64,000 nucleotides of DNA from Acidaminococcus fermentans (GTDB lineage: Bacteria > Bacillota > Negativicutes > Acidaminococcales > Acidaminococcaceae). Below are positions 8,237 to 19,213 of the stretch, one piece after another. A model generated the notes under the pieces. The model was not told where the DNA came from. It ran no database searches and worked only from the letters and a program-made list of their open reading frames with translations. The stretch spans positions 1 to 64,000 of the forward strand of contig NZ_VULN01000013.1 in the NCBI RefSeq assembly GCF_009696675.1. Direction: 5' to 3'. The position numbers were made by a program, and so were the translations under genes. How positions within the stretch are numbered: position 1 is the first letter of the stretch; each line of letters starts with the position of its first letter.

Positions 8237-8590
8237 ATGGCAGTATTCACGAAACGAGAAAAACAGGTGGTCAACAATCCAGGGACCGGGACCATCGAAA
8301 AGGAAATCCTCATGGACCCGTCCGCTTTCCAGGGGAACAATGACCTGTTCGCCCAGATCACCCTGCATCCGGGCTGTGCCGTCCCTGTCCATCAGCATCT
8401 GGGAAACAATGAGACCTACTACCTGCTCCAGGGAGAAGGGGAATACACCGACGAGGACAAGAAGCTGCCCGTAAAGGCCGGGGACGTGACCTTCTGCGCC
8501 GACGGAGGCACCCACGGCCTGAAGAACACCGGCAAGGAGGATCTGGTGTTCATCGCCCTGATCTGCAATACGCCGGGGTATAAGAGATAA
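8237..8590 (+). CDS. Small single-domain cupin protein
   Basis: 117 residues. The start is the second ATG after AAGGAGGA; the first, at 8230, is out of frame. The cupin metal site is readable: His52, His54 and Glu59 in VHQHLGNNE, and His93 in the second motif, with the GEGEY turn between. Such small cupins bind a metal and often a sugar, acid or oxalate-like ligand, but function cannot be deduced here. It is probably a cytoplasmic monocistron with its own promoter and terminator. Confidence 0.85.
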   Translation: MAVFTKREKQVVNNPGTGTIEKEILMDPSAFQGNNDLFAQITLHPGCAVPVHQHLGNNETYYLLQGEGEYTDEDKKLPVKAGDVTFCADGGTHGLKNTGKEDLVFIALICNTPGYKR

Positions 8591-8595
8591 GGATT

Positions 8596-8630
8596 GTCAA
8601 TAGTCGGCTGCCAACGGTCAGCGGCCGGAG
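8596..8630 (+). repeat. GTCNNNR heptamer array (five units)
   Basis: Five consecutive in-register 7-mers: GTCAATA, GTCGGCT, GCCAACG, GTCAGCG, GCCGGAG, placed directly before the cupin terminator. It belongs to the dispersed family described in the findings. Confidence 0.6.
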
Positions 8631-8633
8631 GAG

Positions 8634-8662
8634 GAAACCCGCTTTTGGCGGGTTTCTTTTTA
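8634..8662 (+). terminator. Rho-independent terminator of the cupin gene
   Basis: Stem GAAACCCGC (8634-8642) with GCGGGTTTC (8648-8656), a five-base loop and a following T-rich tract. A sequence with the same GGAAACCCGC core occurs near 50162. Confidence 0.85.
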
Positions 8663-8733
8663 TTTGTAAAAACTTTGTGAACTCTTGTATAAAAAATGCA
8701 TTTTTTTCGGCTGAATTGACCTTAAATCTGCGA

Positions 8734-8824
8734 AAATTTCCCTGCTTTACTGCGGTACCAGTGTCCGGGAAGCGAGGAAATTTCCCCTTGTTTACACTAA
8801 AAGAAACGCACGGAACTGTGTAAA
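8734..8824. other. Inverted repeats in the long spacer before the str promoter
   Basis: The 358-base spacer between the cupin gene and the L7Ae-like gene holds two inverted repeats. The first is an imperfect 14-base pair, AAATTTCCCTGCTT (8734-8747) with AAGCGAGGAAATTT (8770-8783). The second is the exact pair TTTACAC (8791-8797) and GTGTAAA (8818-8824). They lie 53-143 bases upstream of the -35, so they would be operator or structural DNA rather than leader RNA of this operon. No coding frame is convincing here. Confidence 0.4.
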
Positions 8825-8876
8825 GAAAGAAGCGCATAAAATGTGGCCGAAAACCGAAAAAAATCCCGAAAAAATA

Positions 8877-8905
8877 TTGACATTGGCTGTCAGTAATGTT
8901 ACAAT
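8877..8905 (+). promoter_or_regulatory. Promoter of the str ribosomal cluster
   Basis: Perfect TTGACA (8877-8882), 17 bases, TACAAT (8900-8905), 44 bases before the first start codon. It is the strongest promoter match in the window, fitting ribosomal genes. Confidence 0.85.
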
Positions 8906-8949
8906 ACCACAGTGTCACAGAGGGGTAGTATGTCTTTTGGAGGTGTCAA

Positions 8950-9204
8950 ATGTTTCTCGCAGACGTAAAAAACGGTTCGCCGGTTGTAGTCGGTGTGAAG
9001 CAGTCCCAAAAGGCCATTGCCCGGGATCGGGCCGTAGGAGTCCTGATCGCCCGGGATGCGGATGACCATGTAACAGGGCCTGTCAGGGACCTGTGTGAAG
9101 CCAAGGGCATCACAGTGGAAAATGTGGATACTATGCTGGAACTCGGCAAGGCCTGCGGCATCCATGTGGGAGCTTCCGTAGCCGCTGTGCTCAAAACCCG
9201 GTAG
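8950..9204 (+). CDS. rplGB: Ribosomal L7Ae-like protein (RplGB/YbxF type)
   Basis: 84 residues, GGAGGTG before the ATG. It matches the L7Ae/L30e/Gadd45 fold used by Firmicute kink-turn-binding proteins: residues VGVKQSQKAI near 14-23 and VLIARDADDHV near 31-41 are typical. The family binds kink-turn RNA, and its location before rpsL is the usual Firmicute one. rpoB and rpoC normally precede it but are absent here; instead it starts its own operon. Confidence 0.88.
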   Translation: MFLADVKNGSPVVVGVKQSQKAIARDRAVGVLIARDADDHVTGPVRDLCEAKGITVENVDTMLELGKACGIHVGASVAAVLKTR

Positions 9205-9269
9205 AATCTGCCGGAAACGGCAGATCTTCATAATCATTAAATCTTATTCTCGAGAAAGGAGGTGCCGGA

Positions 9270-9653
9270 ATGCCTACAATCAACCAATTGGTTCGTAAAG
9301 GTAGACAAGTTATTACTCAAAAATCCACGGCGCCAGCATTGAAAAATTCACCGCAAAAACGCGGTGTCTGCACGAGAGTGTACACCACCACTCCGAAAAA
9401 ACCTAACTCTGCTCTGCGGAAGGTTGCCCGTGTCCGTCTGACCAATGGGATTGAAGTCACTGCTTACATTCCTGGTATTGGCCACAATCTGCAGGAACAC
9501 TCCGTTGTTCTGATCAGAGGCGGAAGAGTCAAGGATCTTCCCGGTGTTCGTTATCACATCATTCGCGGCGCATTGGATACCGCCGGTGTTGCTGACCGCA
9601 ACCAGGGCCGTTCCAAATACGGTGCAAAACGCCCGAAAGCAGCCAAGAAATAA
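9270..9653 (+). CDS. rpsL: 30S ribosomal protein S12
   Basis: 127 residues, AAAGGAGGTG before the ATG. S12 lies at the decoding centre. The conserved [11 protein letters not shown] loop is at 41-51 and [11 protein letters not shown] at 84-94. Lys43 and Lys88, the two positions most often altered in streptomycin resistance, are both lysine, so this is the usual susceptible form. It is followed 44 bases later by rpsG. Confidence 0.98.
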   Translation: MPTINQLVRKGRQVITQKSTAPALKNSPQKRGVCTRVYTTTPKKPNSALRKVARVRLTNGIEVTAYIPGIGHNLQEHSVVLIRGGRVKDLPGVRYHIIRGALDTAGVADRNQGRSKYGAKRPKAAKK

Positions 9654-9667
9654 GCTGCCTGCTGTAG

Positions 9668-10168
<501 letters not shown>

Positions 10169-10191
10169 GATTCCTTAAGGAGGAGTAATTC

Positions 10192-12279
10192 GTGGGTAGA
10201 GAGTTTCCCTTAGATAAAATTAGAAACATCGGTATCATGGCTCACATCGATGCCGGTAAAACTACGACCACGGAACGTATCCTGTTCTACACCGGCAAGA
10301 CGCACAAGATCGGTGAAGTTCATGATGGGGCTGCCACCATGGACTGGATGGTCCAGGAACAAGAACGTGGTATTACGATTACTTCCGCTGCTACGACCTG
10401 CCATTGGAAAGGCCATTCCATTAACATCATCGACACCCCGGGGCACGTTGACTTCACCGTTGAAGTAGAACGTTCCCTGCGTGTACTGGATGGCTCTGTG
10501 GCTGTATTCAGCGCCAAAGGCGGTGTTGAACCCCAGTCCGAAACCGTATGGCGTCAGGCGGAAGAATACAACGTCCCCCGTATCGCTTATGTAAACAAGA
10601 TGGATACCACCGGGGCTGACTTCTTCAACGTAATCCAGATGATGAAAGACCGTCTGGGTGCCAACGCAGTTGCCATTCAGGTTCCCATGGGCGCTGAAGA
10701 CAGCTTCGTAGGCCTGATCGACCTGGTAAAGATGCAGGCCATCATTTACGGGGACAAGCTGGGCAAGGATGAAGAATTCGAACCCATCCCTGAAGAATAC
10801 GTGGAAGAAGCCCAGAAATACCGCCAGATCCTGCTGGAAGCCGTTGCGGAAAGCGACGACGACCTGATGGAAAAATATCTGGAAGGTGAAGATCTGACTG
10901 AAGAAGAAATCAAAGGCGCCATCCGGAAGATGACCTGCCAGTGCAAGCTCTTCCCTGTGACCTGCGGTTCTTCCTACAAGAACAAAGGCGTACAGCCGCT
11001 GCTGGATGCCATCATCGACTACATGCCCTCTCCTCTGGATGTGCCCGCCATCAAAGGGACCAACCCGGAAACCGGGGAAGAAGAAGAACGGCCTTCCGAT
11101 GACAACGCTCCTTTCGCAGCTCTGGCCTTCAAGATCGCTACCGACCCCTATGTGGGCCGTCTGGCATTCTTCAGAGTGTACTCCGGTACCCTGACCGCCG
11201 GCTCCTATGTCTACAACTCCAACAAAGACAAGAGAGAACGGATCGGCCGTATCCTGCGGATGCACTCCAACCACAGAACGGAAATCGAAGAAGTATTTGC
11301 CGGGGACATTGCTGCTGCCGTAGGTCTGAAAGACACTGGCACCGGTGATACCCTGTGCGACGATAAAGCTCCCATCATCCTGGAATCCATGGTGTTCCCT
11401 GAACCGGTTATCTCCGTGGCCATCGAACCCAAGACCAAGGCTGACCAGGAAAAAATGGGCATCGCCCTGGGCAAGCTGGCTGAAGAAGACCCCACCTTCC
11501 GTGTCCGCACGGATCCGGAATCTTCCCAGACCATCATCTCCGGGATGGGCGAACTTCACCTGGACATCATCGTTGACCGGCTGAAGAGAGAATTCCATGT
11601 AGACTGCACCGTGGGCAACCCGCAGGTAGCTTACAGAGAAACCATCCGCAAGGAAGTGGAAAGCCAGGGTAAATTCGTACGGCAGTCCGGTGGTAAAGGG
11701 CAGTACGGCGATTGCTGGCTGAAACTGACTCCGCTGCAGCCGGGCGAAGGCTTCAAGTTCGAAAACAAGATCGTTGGCGGTGCCATTCCCAAGGAATACA
11801 TCGCTCCTGTTGAAGCCGGTGTCAAGGAAGCTATGGAAAACGGTGTCATCGCCGGATATCCCATGGTGGATATCGGAGTTACCGTGTTCGACGGCTCCTA
11901 CCACGAAGTCGACTCCTCTGAAATGGCATTTAAGATTGCCGGTTCCATGGGCTTCAAGAATGGTGCCCTGAAAGCAAACCCTGTTCTGCTGGAACCGTAC
12001 ATGAAAGTGGAAGTCACCATCCCTGAAGAGTACATGGGCGACGTTATCGGCGACCTGAACTCCCGCCGGGGCCGCATCGAAGGCATGGAAGCAAGAAGCG
12101 GTGCACAGGTTATCACGGCTTATGTTCCCCTGTCCGAAATGTTCGGGTATGCAACGGACCTGCGTTCCAAGACCCAGGGCCGCGGCAACTACTCCATGGA
12201 AGTAGACCATTACGAAGAAGTTCCCAAGAACATCGCGGAAGCGATCATTGCCAAAAATAAGGGAACCGCACAGGACTAA
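10192..12279 (+). CDS. fusA: Elongation factor G
   Basis: 695 residues, GTG start with AAGGAGG. It is the GTPase that drives translocation of tRNA and mRNA on the ribosome. The P-loop AHIDAGKT is at 17-24, the switch region [10 protein letters not shown] and DTPGHVDFT follow, and the NKMDTTGAD base-recognition motif is present. All five domains fit the length. It is 23 bases after rpsG and 29 before tuf. Codon use is strongly biased, as expected for a highly expressed gene. Confidence 0.98.
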   Translation: MGREFPLDKIRNIGIMAHIDAGKTTTTERILFYTGKTHKIGEVHDGAATMDWMVQEQERGITITSAATTCHWKGHSINIIDTPGHVDFTVEVERSLRVLDGSVAVFSAKGGVEPQSETVWRQAEEYNVPRIAYVNKMDTTGADFFNVIQMMKDRLGANAVAIQVPMGAEDSFVGLIDLVKMQAIIYGDKLGKDEEFEPIPEEYVEEAQKYRQILLEAVAESDDDLMEKYLEGEDLTEEEIKGAIRKMTCQCKLFPVTCGSSYKNKGVQPLLDAIIDYMPSPLDVPAIKGTNPETGEEEERPSDDNAPFAALAFKIATDPYVGRLAFFRVYSGTLTAGSYVYNSNKDKRERIGRILRMHSNHRTEIEEVFAGDIAAAVGLKDTGTGDTLCDDKAPIILESMVFPEPVISVAIEPKTKADQEKMGIALGKLAEEDPTFRVRTDPESSQTIISGMGELHLDIIVDRLKREFHVDCTVGNPQVAYRETIRKEVESQGKFVRQSGGKGQYGDCWLKLTPLQPGEGFKFENKIVGGAIPKEYIAPVEAGVKEAMENGVIAGYPMVDIGVTVFDGSYHEVDSSEMAFKIAGSMGFKNGALKANPVLLEPYMKVEVTIPEEYMGDVIGDLNSRRGRIEGMEARSGAQVITAYVPLSEMFGYATDLRSKTQGRGNYSMEVDHYEEVPKNIAEAIIAKNKGTAQD

Positions 12280-12308
12280 TGTCCTGGCATCACTAGGAGG
12301 ATATCACA

Positions 12309-13502
12309 ATGGCTAAAGAGAAATTTGAAAGAACCAAACCCCATGTTAACATTGGTACCATTGGTCACGTCGATCACGGCAAGACCACTCTGACTGCGGC
12401 TATCACCAAAGTCCTGTCCGAAACTCCGGGCTGCAAAGCCACTTTCGAAGCTTATGCCGATATCGATAAGGCTCCGGAAGAAAGAGAACGTGGGATTACC
12501 ATCAACACCGCTCACGTTGAATACGAAACCGAAACCAGACACTATGCACACGTTGACTGCCCGGGGCACGCTGACTATGTAAAGAACATGATCACCGGTG
12601 CTGCTCAGATGGACGGTGCCATCCTGGTTGTTTCCGCTGCTGACGGCCCCATGCCTCAGACCCGTGAACACATCCTGCTGGCCCGCCAGGTTGGCGTACC
12701 TGCCATCGTAGTGTTCCTGAACAAATCCGACCAAGTTGACGATCCTGAACTGATCGAACTGGTTGAAATGGAAGTCCGTGACCTGCTGAGCCAGTACGGC
12801 TATCCTGGAGACGAAGTGCCCATCGTTGTGGGTTCCGCTCTGAAAGCCCTGGAAGGGGACAAAGAACAGGAAGACAACATCCGGAAACTGATGAAGGCTG
12901 TTGACGAATACATTCCTACTCCTGTCCATGACCTGGCAAAACCGTTCCTGATGCCTATCGAAGACGTGTTCACCATCACTGGCCGTGGTACCGTAGCTAC
13001 TGGCCGTGTGGAACGTGGCGTGATCAAAGTTGGGGACACTGTTGAAATCGTTGGTCTGTCCGACGAAAAGAAACAGTCCGTAGCTACCGGTCTGGAAATG
13101 TTCCGGAAGACCCTGGATCAGGCTGAAGCCGGCGACAACATCGGCTGCCTGCTGCGTGGTATCGACCGTACCGAAATCGAAAGAGGTCAGGTACTGGCCA
13201 AACCGGGCACCATCCATCCTCATACCAAATTCAAAGGCCAGGTTTACGTACTGACCAAAGAAGAAGGCGGCCGTCATACTCCGTTCTTCAACGGCTACCG
13301 TCCGCAGTTCTACTTCCGTACCACCGACGTTACCGGTGTTGCTCACCTGCCTGAAGGCACCGAAATGGTTATGCCTGGGGACAACGTGGTGATGGATGTT
13401 GAACTGATCACCCCGATCGCCATCGAACAAGGTCTGCGTTTCGCTATCCGCGAAGGCGGCCATACCGTTGGTGCCGGTGTTGTTACCGAAATCGAAGGCT
13501 AA
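12309..13502 (+). CDS. tuf: Elongation factor Tu
   Basis: 397 residues, ATG after TAGGAGG. It carries aminoacyl-tRNA to the ribosome as a GTP complex. GHVDHGKT is at 19-26, the switch [15 protein letters not shown] and DCPGHADYV are intact, and the guanine motif reads NKSD rather than the common NKCD. It is the last gene of the str cluster; a large hairpin follows, but the S10 cluster begins only 180 bases later, so read-through is likely. Only one tuf is in the window. Confidence 0.98.
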   Translation: MAKEKFERTKPHVNIGTIGHVDHGKTTLTAAITKVLSETPGCKATFEAYADIDKAPEERERGITINTAHVEYETETRHYAHVDCPGHADYVKNMITGAAQMDGAILVVSAADGPMPQTREHILLARQVGVPAIVVFLNKSDQVDDPELIELVEMEVRDLLSQYGYPGDEVPIVVGSALKALEGDKEQEDNIRKLMKAVDEYIPTPVHDLAKPFLMPIEDVFTITGRGTVATGRVERGVIKVGDTVEIVGLSDEKKQSVATGLEMFRKTLDQAEAGDNIGCLLRGIDRTEIERGQVLAKPGTIHPHTKFKGQVYVLTKEEGGRHTPFFNGYRPQFYFRTTDVTGVAHLPEGTEMVMPGDNVVMDVELITPIAIEQGLRFAIREGGHTVGAGVVTEIEG

Positions 13503-13530
13503 TCCTTCCGATTCAATCTAAAGAAAGCCC

Positions 13531-13561
13531 ATATGAGGGGCTTGGCCAAAGCCCCTCATAT
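13531..13561 (+). terminator. Hairpin between tuf and rpsJ (possible attenuator)
   Basis: An 11-bp stem, ATATGAGGGGC (13531-13541) and GCCCCTCATAT (13551-13561), with a nine-base loop. It lacks a proper T-run (TCTTATGCT follows), so it may pause or partly terminate transcription rather than end it. A second structure lies just downstream: CAGAAG-ATGG-CTTCTG (about 13591-13606) with flanking GGGC/GCCC. No clear promoter was found for rpsJ in this spacer. Confidence 0.55.
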
Positions 13562-13682
13562 TCTTATGCTTTACAGGGCCCGCGATGAGGCAGAAGATGG
13601 CTTCTGGCCCGCTGGCAAAGAAGGGAACTTCTGCTGAGTATGTCCGTTCTTGGAAACGTGGCGAATGGAGGAATTAAAAACA

Positions 13683-13994
13683 ATGGCAAAGACTCAAAAA
13701 ATCCGTATACGCCTGAAAGCGTATGACTACAAAGCACTGGATCAGAGTGCTTCCAAAATCGTAGAAACGGCGAAACGTACCGGTGCTCAGGTTTCCGGCC
13801 CGATTCCCCTGCCTACGGAAAAAAACATCTATACGATTCTGCGTTCCCCTCATGTAAACAAAGACTCTCGTGAACAGTTCGAAATGCGGACCCACAAGAG
13901 ACTGGTTGACATCCTGGAACCTACAGCTAAGACGATCGATGCACTGACTCGCTTGGATCTTCCTGCTGGTGTAGATATCGAGATCAAAGCGTAA
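13683..13994 (+). CDS. rpsJ: 30S ribosomal protein S10
   Basis: 103 residues from the ATG at 13683, chosen because GGAGGA lies ten bases upstream and the family begins [15 protein letters not shown]; earlier in-frame starts would add an unrelated leader. S10 is part of the 30S head and, as NusE, joins transcription antitermination. It is first of the S10 cluster, behind a 180-base leader with hairpins. Confidence 0.97.
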   Translation: MAKTQKIRIRLKAYDYKALDQSASKIVETAKRTGAQVSGPIPLPTEKNIYTILRSPHVNKDSREQFEMRTHKRLVDILEPTAKTIDALTRLDLPAGVDIEIKA

Positions 13995-14006
13995 GGAGGT
14001 GCGATG

Positions 14007-14666
14007 ATGGCTAAAGGAATCTTAGGCAAAAAATTAGGTATGACCCAAATTTTTGAAGCTGACGGTACTTTGGTTCCCGTAACTGTTGTGGAAGCGGGTC
14101 CCTGCGTCGTACTGCAGAACAAAACGGAAGAAAAAGACGGCTACAATGCTGTTCAGCTGGGTTTTGGGGATATCAAAGAAAAACAAGTCAACAAACCCAT
14201 GAAGGGCTTCTTCGACAAAGCTGGTGTGGCTCCTGTAAAGGTTGTCCGCGAAGTTCGTCTGGATGCTCCTTCTGAATATAAAGTCGGTGACAAGATTGCT
14301 GCTGACATTTTCGCAGCCGGCGATCTGGTTGACGCTGTCGGCGTTTCCCGCGGTAAAGGGTTCGCTGGTACGATCAAACGCCACAACTTCGCACGTGGTC
14401 CTATGAAACACGGTTCCAAATCTCATCGTGAACCTGGTTCCAATGGTCCTATGCATTCCGGTCCTGGCGGCCGTGTAATCAAAGGCAAGAAACTGCCTGG
14501 CCGTATGGGTGGAATCAGCGCGACTGTACAGCGCTTGACGATCGCAAAAGTGGACAAGGACCGCAACCTGATCATGGTGAAAGGTTCTGTACCTGGTGCC
14601 GCTGGTACCTTCCTGCTGCTGAGAGACACGGTTCGTCCCGATGTCGTGAAAGCAGAACAAAAATAA
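14007..14666 (+). CDS. rplC: 50S ribosomal protein L3
   Basis: 219 residues. Two adjacent ATG codons exist; the second (14007) is seven bases from AAGGAGG and gives the usual [16 protein letters not shown] start. L3 is an early-assembly protein of the large subunit close to the peptidyl-transferase centre. The conserved loop [13 protein letters not shown] is present. It is 12 bases after rpsJ. Confidence 0.97.
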   Translation: MAKGILGKKLGMTQIFEADGTLVPVTVVEAGPCVVLQNKTEEKDGYNAVQLGFGDIKEKQVNKPMKGFFDKAGVAPVKVVREVRLDAPSEYKVGDKIAADIFAAGDLVDAVGVSRGKGFAGTIKRHNFARGPMKHGSKSHREPGSNGPMHSGPGGRVIKGKKLPGRMGGISATVQRLTIAKVDKDRNLIMVKGSVPGAAGTFLLLRDTVRPDVVKAEQK

Positions 14667-14691
14667 GGTTTAACGAAAGGAGGGCGTTTCA

Positions 14692-15321
14692 ATGCCGAAA
14701 GTAGCAGTTTACGATATGACCGGCAAACAGACCGGTGAAGAAATAGAATTGATGGATTACGTCTTTGGCGTAGAATTCAACGAAGCCGTTGTCCATCAGG
14801 CTGTTGTTATGCAGCAAGCCAACGAACGTCAGGGCACTCATGCAACCAAGACCCGCGGTATGGTACGGGGCGGTGGCAGAAAACCCTGGAAACAGAAAGG
14901 TACTGGCCGGGCTCGTGCCGGTTCCGTCCGTTCTCCTCTGTGGGTAGGCGGTGGTACCGTCTTCGGTCCTGCTCCCCGGAGCCATGCAAAAGATATGCCC
15001 CGGAAGGCCCGTCGTCTGGCCATCCGCTGCGCACTGAGCGCAAAAGTCGCTGAAGGTGCTCTGGTTGTGGTTGACAACCTGACCTTCGATGCTCCCAAGA
15101 CCAAAGATGCAGTTGCTCTGCTGAATGGCTTCGAAGCTGTCGACAAAAAAGCCCTGATCATCACTGACGGGGAAAACGAAAACGTAGAAAAATCTTCCCG
15201 CAACATCGAAAAAGTAAAGGCCCTGTCCAATGACTGCCTGAACGTTTACGATATCCTGAATGCGGAAAAAGTACTGCTGGCAAAAGATGCCGTAGCAAGA
15301 ATTGAGGAGGTGCTCGCATAA
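14692..15321 (+). CDS. rplD: 50S ribosomal protein L4
   Basis: 209 residues, AAAGGAGG upstream. L4 lines the exit tunnel with an extended loop; the conserved [14 protein letters not shown] segment of that loop is readable near 80-95, with no insertion of the kind linked to macrolide resistance that I can see. Its stop overlaps the rplW start by one base (TAATG). In enterobacteria L4 regulates the S10 operon; no such site is proven here. Confidence 0.97.
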   Translation: MPKVAVYDMTGKQTGEEIELMDYVFGVEFNEAVVHQAVVMQQANERQGTHATKTRGMVRGGGRKPWKQKGTGRARAGSVRSPLWVGGGTVFGPAPRSHAKDMPRKARRLAIRCALSAKVAEGALVVVDNLTFDAPKTKDAVALLNGFEAVDKKALIITDGENENVEKSSRNIEKVKALSNDCLNVYDILNAEKVLLAKDAVARIEEVLA

Positions 15322-15611
15322 TGGCTGCCAATCCTCGCGACATTATCATCAGACCCATTGTGACCGAAAAGACTTCTGACATGATGAAGGACAACAAATA
15401 CACTTTCCAAGTGGCAATGGGCGCAAACAAGACTGAAATCCGCCAGGCCATTGAAGCCATCTTCAATGTGAAGGTTGTGAATGTCAACACCATCCGCGTT
15501 CTGGGTAAAACCAAGCGTATGGGCAAATATGAAGGCAAGCGTTCCGATTACAAGAAAGCAATTGTAAAACTGGCTGAAGGTAATACAATTCCGCTCTTCG
15601 AAGGAATGTAA
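15321..15611 (+). CDS. rplW: 50S ribosomal protein L23
   Basis: 96 residues, coupled to rplD by a one-base stop/start overlap with GAGGAGGTG upstream inside rplD. L23 sits at the tunnel exit and docks the signal recognition particle and trigger factor. The motifs [10 protein letters not shown] at the start and [11 protein letters not shown] in the loop are typical. Length and order are normal. Confidence 0.97.
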   Translation: MAANPRDIIIRPIVTEKTSDMMKDNKYTFQVAMGANKTEIRQAIEAIFNVKVVNVNTIRVLGKTKRMGKYEGKRSDYKKAIVKLAEGNTIPLFEGM

Positions 15612-15632
15612 TTCGTCTAAGGAGGTCAAACA

Positions 15633-16463
15633 ATGGCTATTAAAAGCTTTAATCCGTATTCTCCTTCCAGACGCAGCATGACTGTGTCCACCTTTGAAGA
15701 GATCACTACGGACAAGCCCCATCGCCCTTTAGTTGTTAAACTGAACCAGCATGCCGGCCGGAACAACACCGGTAAAATGACGGTTCGTCATCAGGGCGGC
15801 GGTCACAAAAGACAGTATCGTATCATCGATTTCAAACGGAATAAAGACAACATCCCCGCAAAAGTTGCGACCATCGAATATGATCCCAACCGGAGCGCCA
15901 ACATTGCTCTGCTGAACTATGCAGACGGTGAAAAACGCTACATCCTGGCTCCTCAGGGCCTGAAGGTGGGCGACGTTGTTGTCAGCGGTCCCGAAGCCGA
16001 TATCAAAGTGGGCAACGCACTGCCCCTGCAGAACATCCCTCTGGGTACCATGGTCCACAATGTGGAACTGAAGATCGGCAAAGGCGGCCAGATGGGCCGG
16101 AGCGCCGGCGCTGCCATCCAGCTGATGGCCAAAGAAGGCAGCTATGCCCTGCTGCGTATGCCTTCCGGCGAACTGCGTCAGGTACACATCAACTGCCGTG
16201 CCACCATCGGTCAGATCGGCAACCTGGATCATGAAAACCTGACTCTGGGTAAAGCAGGCCGTTCCCGCTGGCTGGGTGTCCGTCCCGCCAACCGTGGTGT
16301 GGCAATGAACCCGAACGACCATCCTCATGGCGGCGGTGAAGGTCACTCCCCTGTTGGTCGTAAGCGTCCTGTTACTCCCTGGGGCAAGAGTGCTTTTGGT
16401 ACCCGTACCCGGAAGAACAAGAAGGCTTCTTCCAAACTGATCCTGAAACGCAGAACGAAATAA
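15633..16463 (+). CDS. rplB: 50S ribosomal protein L2
   Basis: 276 residues, AAGGAGG upstream. L2 is needed for subunit joining and peptidyl transfer. The C-terminal region includes [13 protein letters not shown], which holds the conserved histidine (the equivalent of His229 in E. coli), then [11 protein letters not shown]. It follows rplW by 21 bases. Nothing unusual. Confidence 0.98.
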   Translation: MAIKSFNPYSPSRRSMTVSTFEEITTDKPHRPLVVKLNQHAGRNNTGKMTVRHQGGGHKRQYRIIDFKRNKDNIPAKVATIEYDPNRSANIALLNYADGEKRYILAPQGLKVGDVVVSGPEADIKVGNALPLQNIPLGTMVHNVELKIGKGGQMGRSAGAAIQLMAKEGSYALLRMPSGELRQVHINCRATIGQIGNLDHENLTLGKAGRSRWLGVRPANRGVAMNPNDHPHGGGEGHSPVGRKRPVTPWGKSAFGTRTRKNKKASSKLILKRRTK

Positions 16464-16491
16464 CAGAGTTTGTTGAAAGGAGGCATACAGA

Positions 16492-16770
16492 GTGTCCAGA
16501 TCCGTTAAAAAAGGACCTTATGTCCAAGCTAGTCTGCTGAAGAAAATTGAAGCGCTGAACGCTGCCCAGGATAAGAAAGTCGTTAAAACCTGGTCCCGCA
16601 GCTCCACGATTCTCCCTGAATTCCTGGGTCACACCATTGCTGTCCATGATGGCCGCAAACATGTGCCTGTGTATATCACCGAAGATATGGTCGGCCATAA
16701 ATTAGGCGAATTCGCTCCTACCCGTCTGTTCAAGGGCCATGGCGATAAAGCCGCTGCCGTAACGAAATAA
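16492..16770 (+). CDS. rpsS: 30S ribosomal protein S19
   Basis: 92 residues, GTG start after AAAGGAGG. S19 binds 16S rRNA in the head with S13 and contacts A-site t[13 protein letters not shown] at the start and the [11 protein letters not shown] segment near the end are typical. It lies 28 bases after rplB. Confidence 0.97.
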   Translation: MSRSVKKGPYVQASLLKKIEALNAAQDKKVVKTWSRSSTILPEFLGHTIAVHDGRKHVPVYITEDMVGHKLGEFAPTRLFKGHGDKAAAVTK

Positions 16771-16793
16771 TCAGGGGAAGGAGGATAAAATAG

Positions 16794-17129
16794 ATGCAAG
16801 AAGCTAAAGCTGTTGCCAAATACATCCGTATCGCACCTCGCAAACTGCGCATCGTGATCAACCTGATCCGGGGCAAGTCTGTGAACGAAGCCTTTGCAAT
16901 CCTCAAGTTTACCCCGAAAGTTGGTTCTGAGGTTATTGAAAAAGTTCTTCGCTCCGCTGTTGCGAATGCTGAACACAACTTTGACATGAACGCTGACAAT
17001 CTGGTCGTTTCCAACGCTTTCGTTGACCAGGGTCCCACCATGAAGAGAATCCATCCGCGGTCCCGTGGACAGGCCTTCAAGATCCTGAAACGTTCCAGCC
17101 ATGTCACCGTGGCTGTTTCCGAAAAATAA
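16794..17129 (+). CDS. rplV: 50S ribosomal protein L22
   Basis: 111 residues, GGAGG upstream of the ATG. L22 has a beta hairpin that lines the exit tunnel beside L4; the hairpin segment ([14 protein letters not shown]) is intact with no macrolide-type insertion apparent. It is 23 bases after rpsS and 28 before rpsC. Confidence 0.97.
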   Translation: MQEAKAVAKYIRIAPRKLRIVINLIRGKSVNEAFAILKFTPKVGSEVIEKVLRSAVANAEHNFDMNADNLVVSNAFVDQGPTMKRIHPRSRGQAFKILKRSSHVTVAVSEK

Positions 17130-17157
17130 TCATCCTGACAGAAGGAGGGAATGAATA

Positions 17158-17835
17158 GTGGGTCAAAAAGTTAATCCACATGGTTTCAGAGTGGGCGTAA
17201 TCGATGATTGGGATTCCAAATGGTTCGCCGACAAAGACTATCAAAAGAATCTGTTGGAAGACATCAAGATTCGTGATTTCATTAAAGATAAACAATTCCA
17301 GGCTGGTATCTCTCGGGTTACCATCGAAAGAACGGAACAGAAGATGCGGATCAGCATCTACACCGCTAAACCTGGTATCGTCATCGGCCGTCAGGGCAGC
17401 AACATCGAACTGCTGAAAAAAGACCTGGCCAAAATGACCGACAGCAAGCTGGACATCAACATCATCGAGGTTAAACAACCGGATATGGATGCCACCCTGG
17501 TTGCTGAAAACGTTGCTTCCCAGCTGGAACGCCGGATCGCTTTCCGCCGTGCCATGAAGCAGTGCGTGGGCCGTACCATGCGTCTGGGTGCCAAAGGGAT
17601 CAAGATCCAGTGCGCCGGCCGTCTGGGCGGGGCTGAAATCGCCCGTACCGAAAGCTATCGTGATGGCAGCATTCCTCTGCATACCCTTCGTGCCAACATC
17701 GACTATGGGACTGCTGAAGCTCATACCACTTATGGCCGGATCGGCGTAAAGGTATGGATCTACAAAGGCGAAGTCCTGCCGACCAAGGCCGTGAAGAAGG
17801 AAGCTCCTGAAGCGCAAGAAGGAGGGGCGAAATAA
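17158..17835 (+). CDS. rpsC: 30S ribosomal protein S3
   Basis: 225 residues, GTG start after AAGGAGG. S3 lies at the mRNA entry channel and takes part in helicase activity. The KH-type domain ([14 protein letters not shown]) and the conserved [14 protein letters not shown] near 190-205 are clear. The stop overlaps the rplP start by one base (TAATG), so the two are probably coupled. Confidence 0.98.
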   Translation: MGQKVNPHGFRVGVIDDWDSKWFADKDYQKNLLEDIKIRDFIKDKQFQAGISRVTIERTEQKMRISIYTAKPGIVIGRQGSNIELLKKDLAKMTDSKLDINIIEVKQPDMDATLVAENVASQLERRIAFRRAMKQCVGRTMRLGAKGIKIQCAGRLGGAEIARTESYRDGSIPLHTLRANIDYGTAEAHTTYGRIGVKVWIYKGEVLPTKAVKKEAPEAQEGGAK

Positions 17836-18293
17836 TGTTATTACCGAAGAGAGTACAGCATCGTAAACAGCATAGAGGCCGCATGAAAGGCCGTGCAATG
17901 CGGGGCAACAGAGTGGCTCATGGTCAGTTCGGCCTGGTGGCCCTGGAACCGTCCTGGATCACCAACCGGCAGATCGAAGCCGCCCGTATCGCCATGACCC
18001 GTTACATCAAACGTGGCGGTCAGGTATGGATCCAGATTTTCCCTGACAAGCCTGTAACTGCCAAAGCTGCTGGCAGCCGTATGGGTAGTGGTAAAGGTTC
18101 TCCTGAATACTGGGTAGCCGTGGTTAAACCTGGCCGGGTTCTGTTCGAAATGGCAGGCGTTACTGAAGATATCGCTAAGGAAGCTATGCGTCTGGCCGGC
18201 AACAAGCTGCCGATCAAGACCCGCTTCGTTACGAAGGAACAGCTGGATGCCGAAGTCACCGCGCGTGAAAATGGAGTAGGTGGTGAAGCTTAA
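17835..18293 (+). CDS. rplP: 50S ribosomal protein L16
   Basis: 152 residues, slightly longer than the usual 137-145 because of an acidic C-terminal extension (after about residue 140). L16 helps place aminoacyl-tRNA in the A site. [16 protein letters not shown] at the start and [16 protein letters not shown] mid-protein are typical. It overlaps both neighbours by one base. Confidence 0.97.
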   Translation: MLLPKRVQHRKQHRGRMKGRAMRGNRVAHGQFGLVALEPSWITNRQIEAARIAMTRYIKRGGQVWIQIFPDKPVTAKAAGSRMGSGKGSPEYWVAVVKPGRVLFEMAGVTEDIAKEAMRLAGNKLPIKTRFVTKEQLDAEVTARENGVGGEA

Positions 18294-18487
18294 TGAAAAC
18301 TAACGAAATCAGAGAAATGTCTGTTGAAGAGCTGGAATCCAAGCTGGCAGGCTTAAAAGATGAACTTTTTAATTTGCGTTTTCAAATGGCAACCGGACAA
18401 CTGGACAATCCGATGAAGATCAGAGAAGTCAAGAAATCCATTGCCCAGATCAAAACGATCCAGCGGGAACGCGAAGTGAACGCTTAA
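18293..18487 (+). CDS. rpmC: 50S ribosomal protein L29
   Basis: 64 residues, overlapping the rplP stop by one base (TAATG), with GGTGGTGAAG upstream as the binding site. L29 borders the tunnel exit near L23. The sequence is two helices with the usual [17 protein letters not shown] core. Confidence 0.96.
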   Translation: MKTNEIREMSVEELESKLAGLKDELFNLRFQMATGQLDNPMKIREVKKSIAQIKTIQREREVNA

Positions 18488-18523
18488 TCCGGGTTAGACC
18501 CTAAGCGAAGGAGGAAACATTCC

Positions 18524-18784
18524 GTGGCTGAAGAGAGAAACTTGCGTGTTACGCGTACTGGTAAAGTCGTAAGCGACAAGATGCAGAAAACCGTTGTGGT
18601 CGCTATTGAACGTCTGGTTCAACACCCTCTTTACAAAAAAGGCGTAATGCATACCATTAAACTGAAGGCTCATGACGAAAACAATGATGCTCATACTGGG
18701 GATATCGTGAAGATTGCTCAGACCCGGCCCCTGTCCAAAGACAAATGCTGGCGCGTCGTTGAAATCGTAGAACGGGCAAAATAA
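18524..18784 (+). CDS. rpsQ: 30S ribosomal protein S17
   Basis: 86 residues, GTG start after GGAGGAAAC. S17 is a primary binder of the 16S 5' domain. [19 protein letters not shown]-like sequence at the N-terminus (here [18 protein letters not shown]) identifies it. It is 36 bases after rpmC. Confidence 0.97.
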   Translation: MAEERNLRVTRTGKVVSDKMQKTVVVAIERLVQHPLYKKGVMHTIKLKAHDENNDAHTGDIVKIAQTRPLSKDKCWRVVEIVERAK

Positions 18785-18823
18785 GATAGACTGCTGAGCA
18801 TAGCTTGGCAAGGGAGGTAAACC

Positions 18824-19192
18824 ATGATTCAACAGCAGACTGTGCTGAATGTTGGGGACAATACCGGCGCCAAAAAGATTATGTGCATCCGTGTGCTGGG
18901 CGGTTCCTATCGGAGATACGCCAACATCGGTGACATCATTGTGGCTTCTGTCAAAGATGCTACACCCGGTGGCGTTGTCCAAAAAGGTGATGTAGTGAAG
19001 GCCGTTGTGGTGCGTTCCGTAAAAGGCACCCGCCGTCCGGATGGTTCTTACATCCGTTTCGACGAAAACGCTGCGGTTCTGATCAAAGACGATAAGACCC
19101 CTCAGGGCACTCGTATTTTTGGGCCTGTTGCCCGGGAACTCCGTGATAAAGACTTCATGAAGATCATTTCCCTGGCACCGGAAGTGCTCTAA
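18824..19192 (+). CDS. rplN: 50S ribosomal protein L14
   Basis: 122 residues, exactly the standard length, with GGGAGG before the ATG. L14 forms an intersubunit bridge and is the docking site of the silencing factor Rsf[19 protein letters not shown] at the start and [13 protein letters not shown] near the end are conserved. Confidence 0.98.
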   Translation: MIQQQTVLNVGDNTGAKKIMCIRVLGGSYRRYANIGDIIVASVKDATPGGVVQKGDVVKAVVVRSVKGTRRPDGSYIRFDENAAVLIKDDKTPQGTRIFGPVARELRDKDFMKIISLAPEVL

Positions 19193-19213
19193 GAACAAGG
19201 AGGTGTTGCAGAA

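Noticed and set aside
10210-12210. A 666-codon minus-strand frame opposite fusA
   Set aside because: fusA is unmistakable on the plus strand; the frame is a by-product of strong codon bias.
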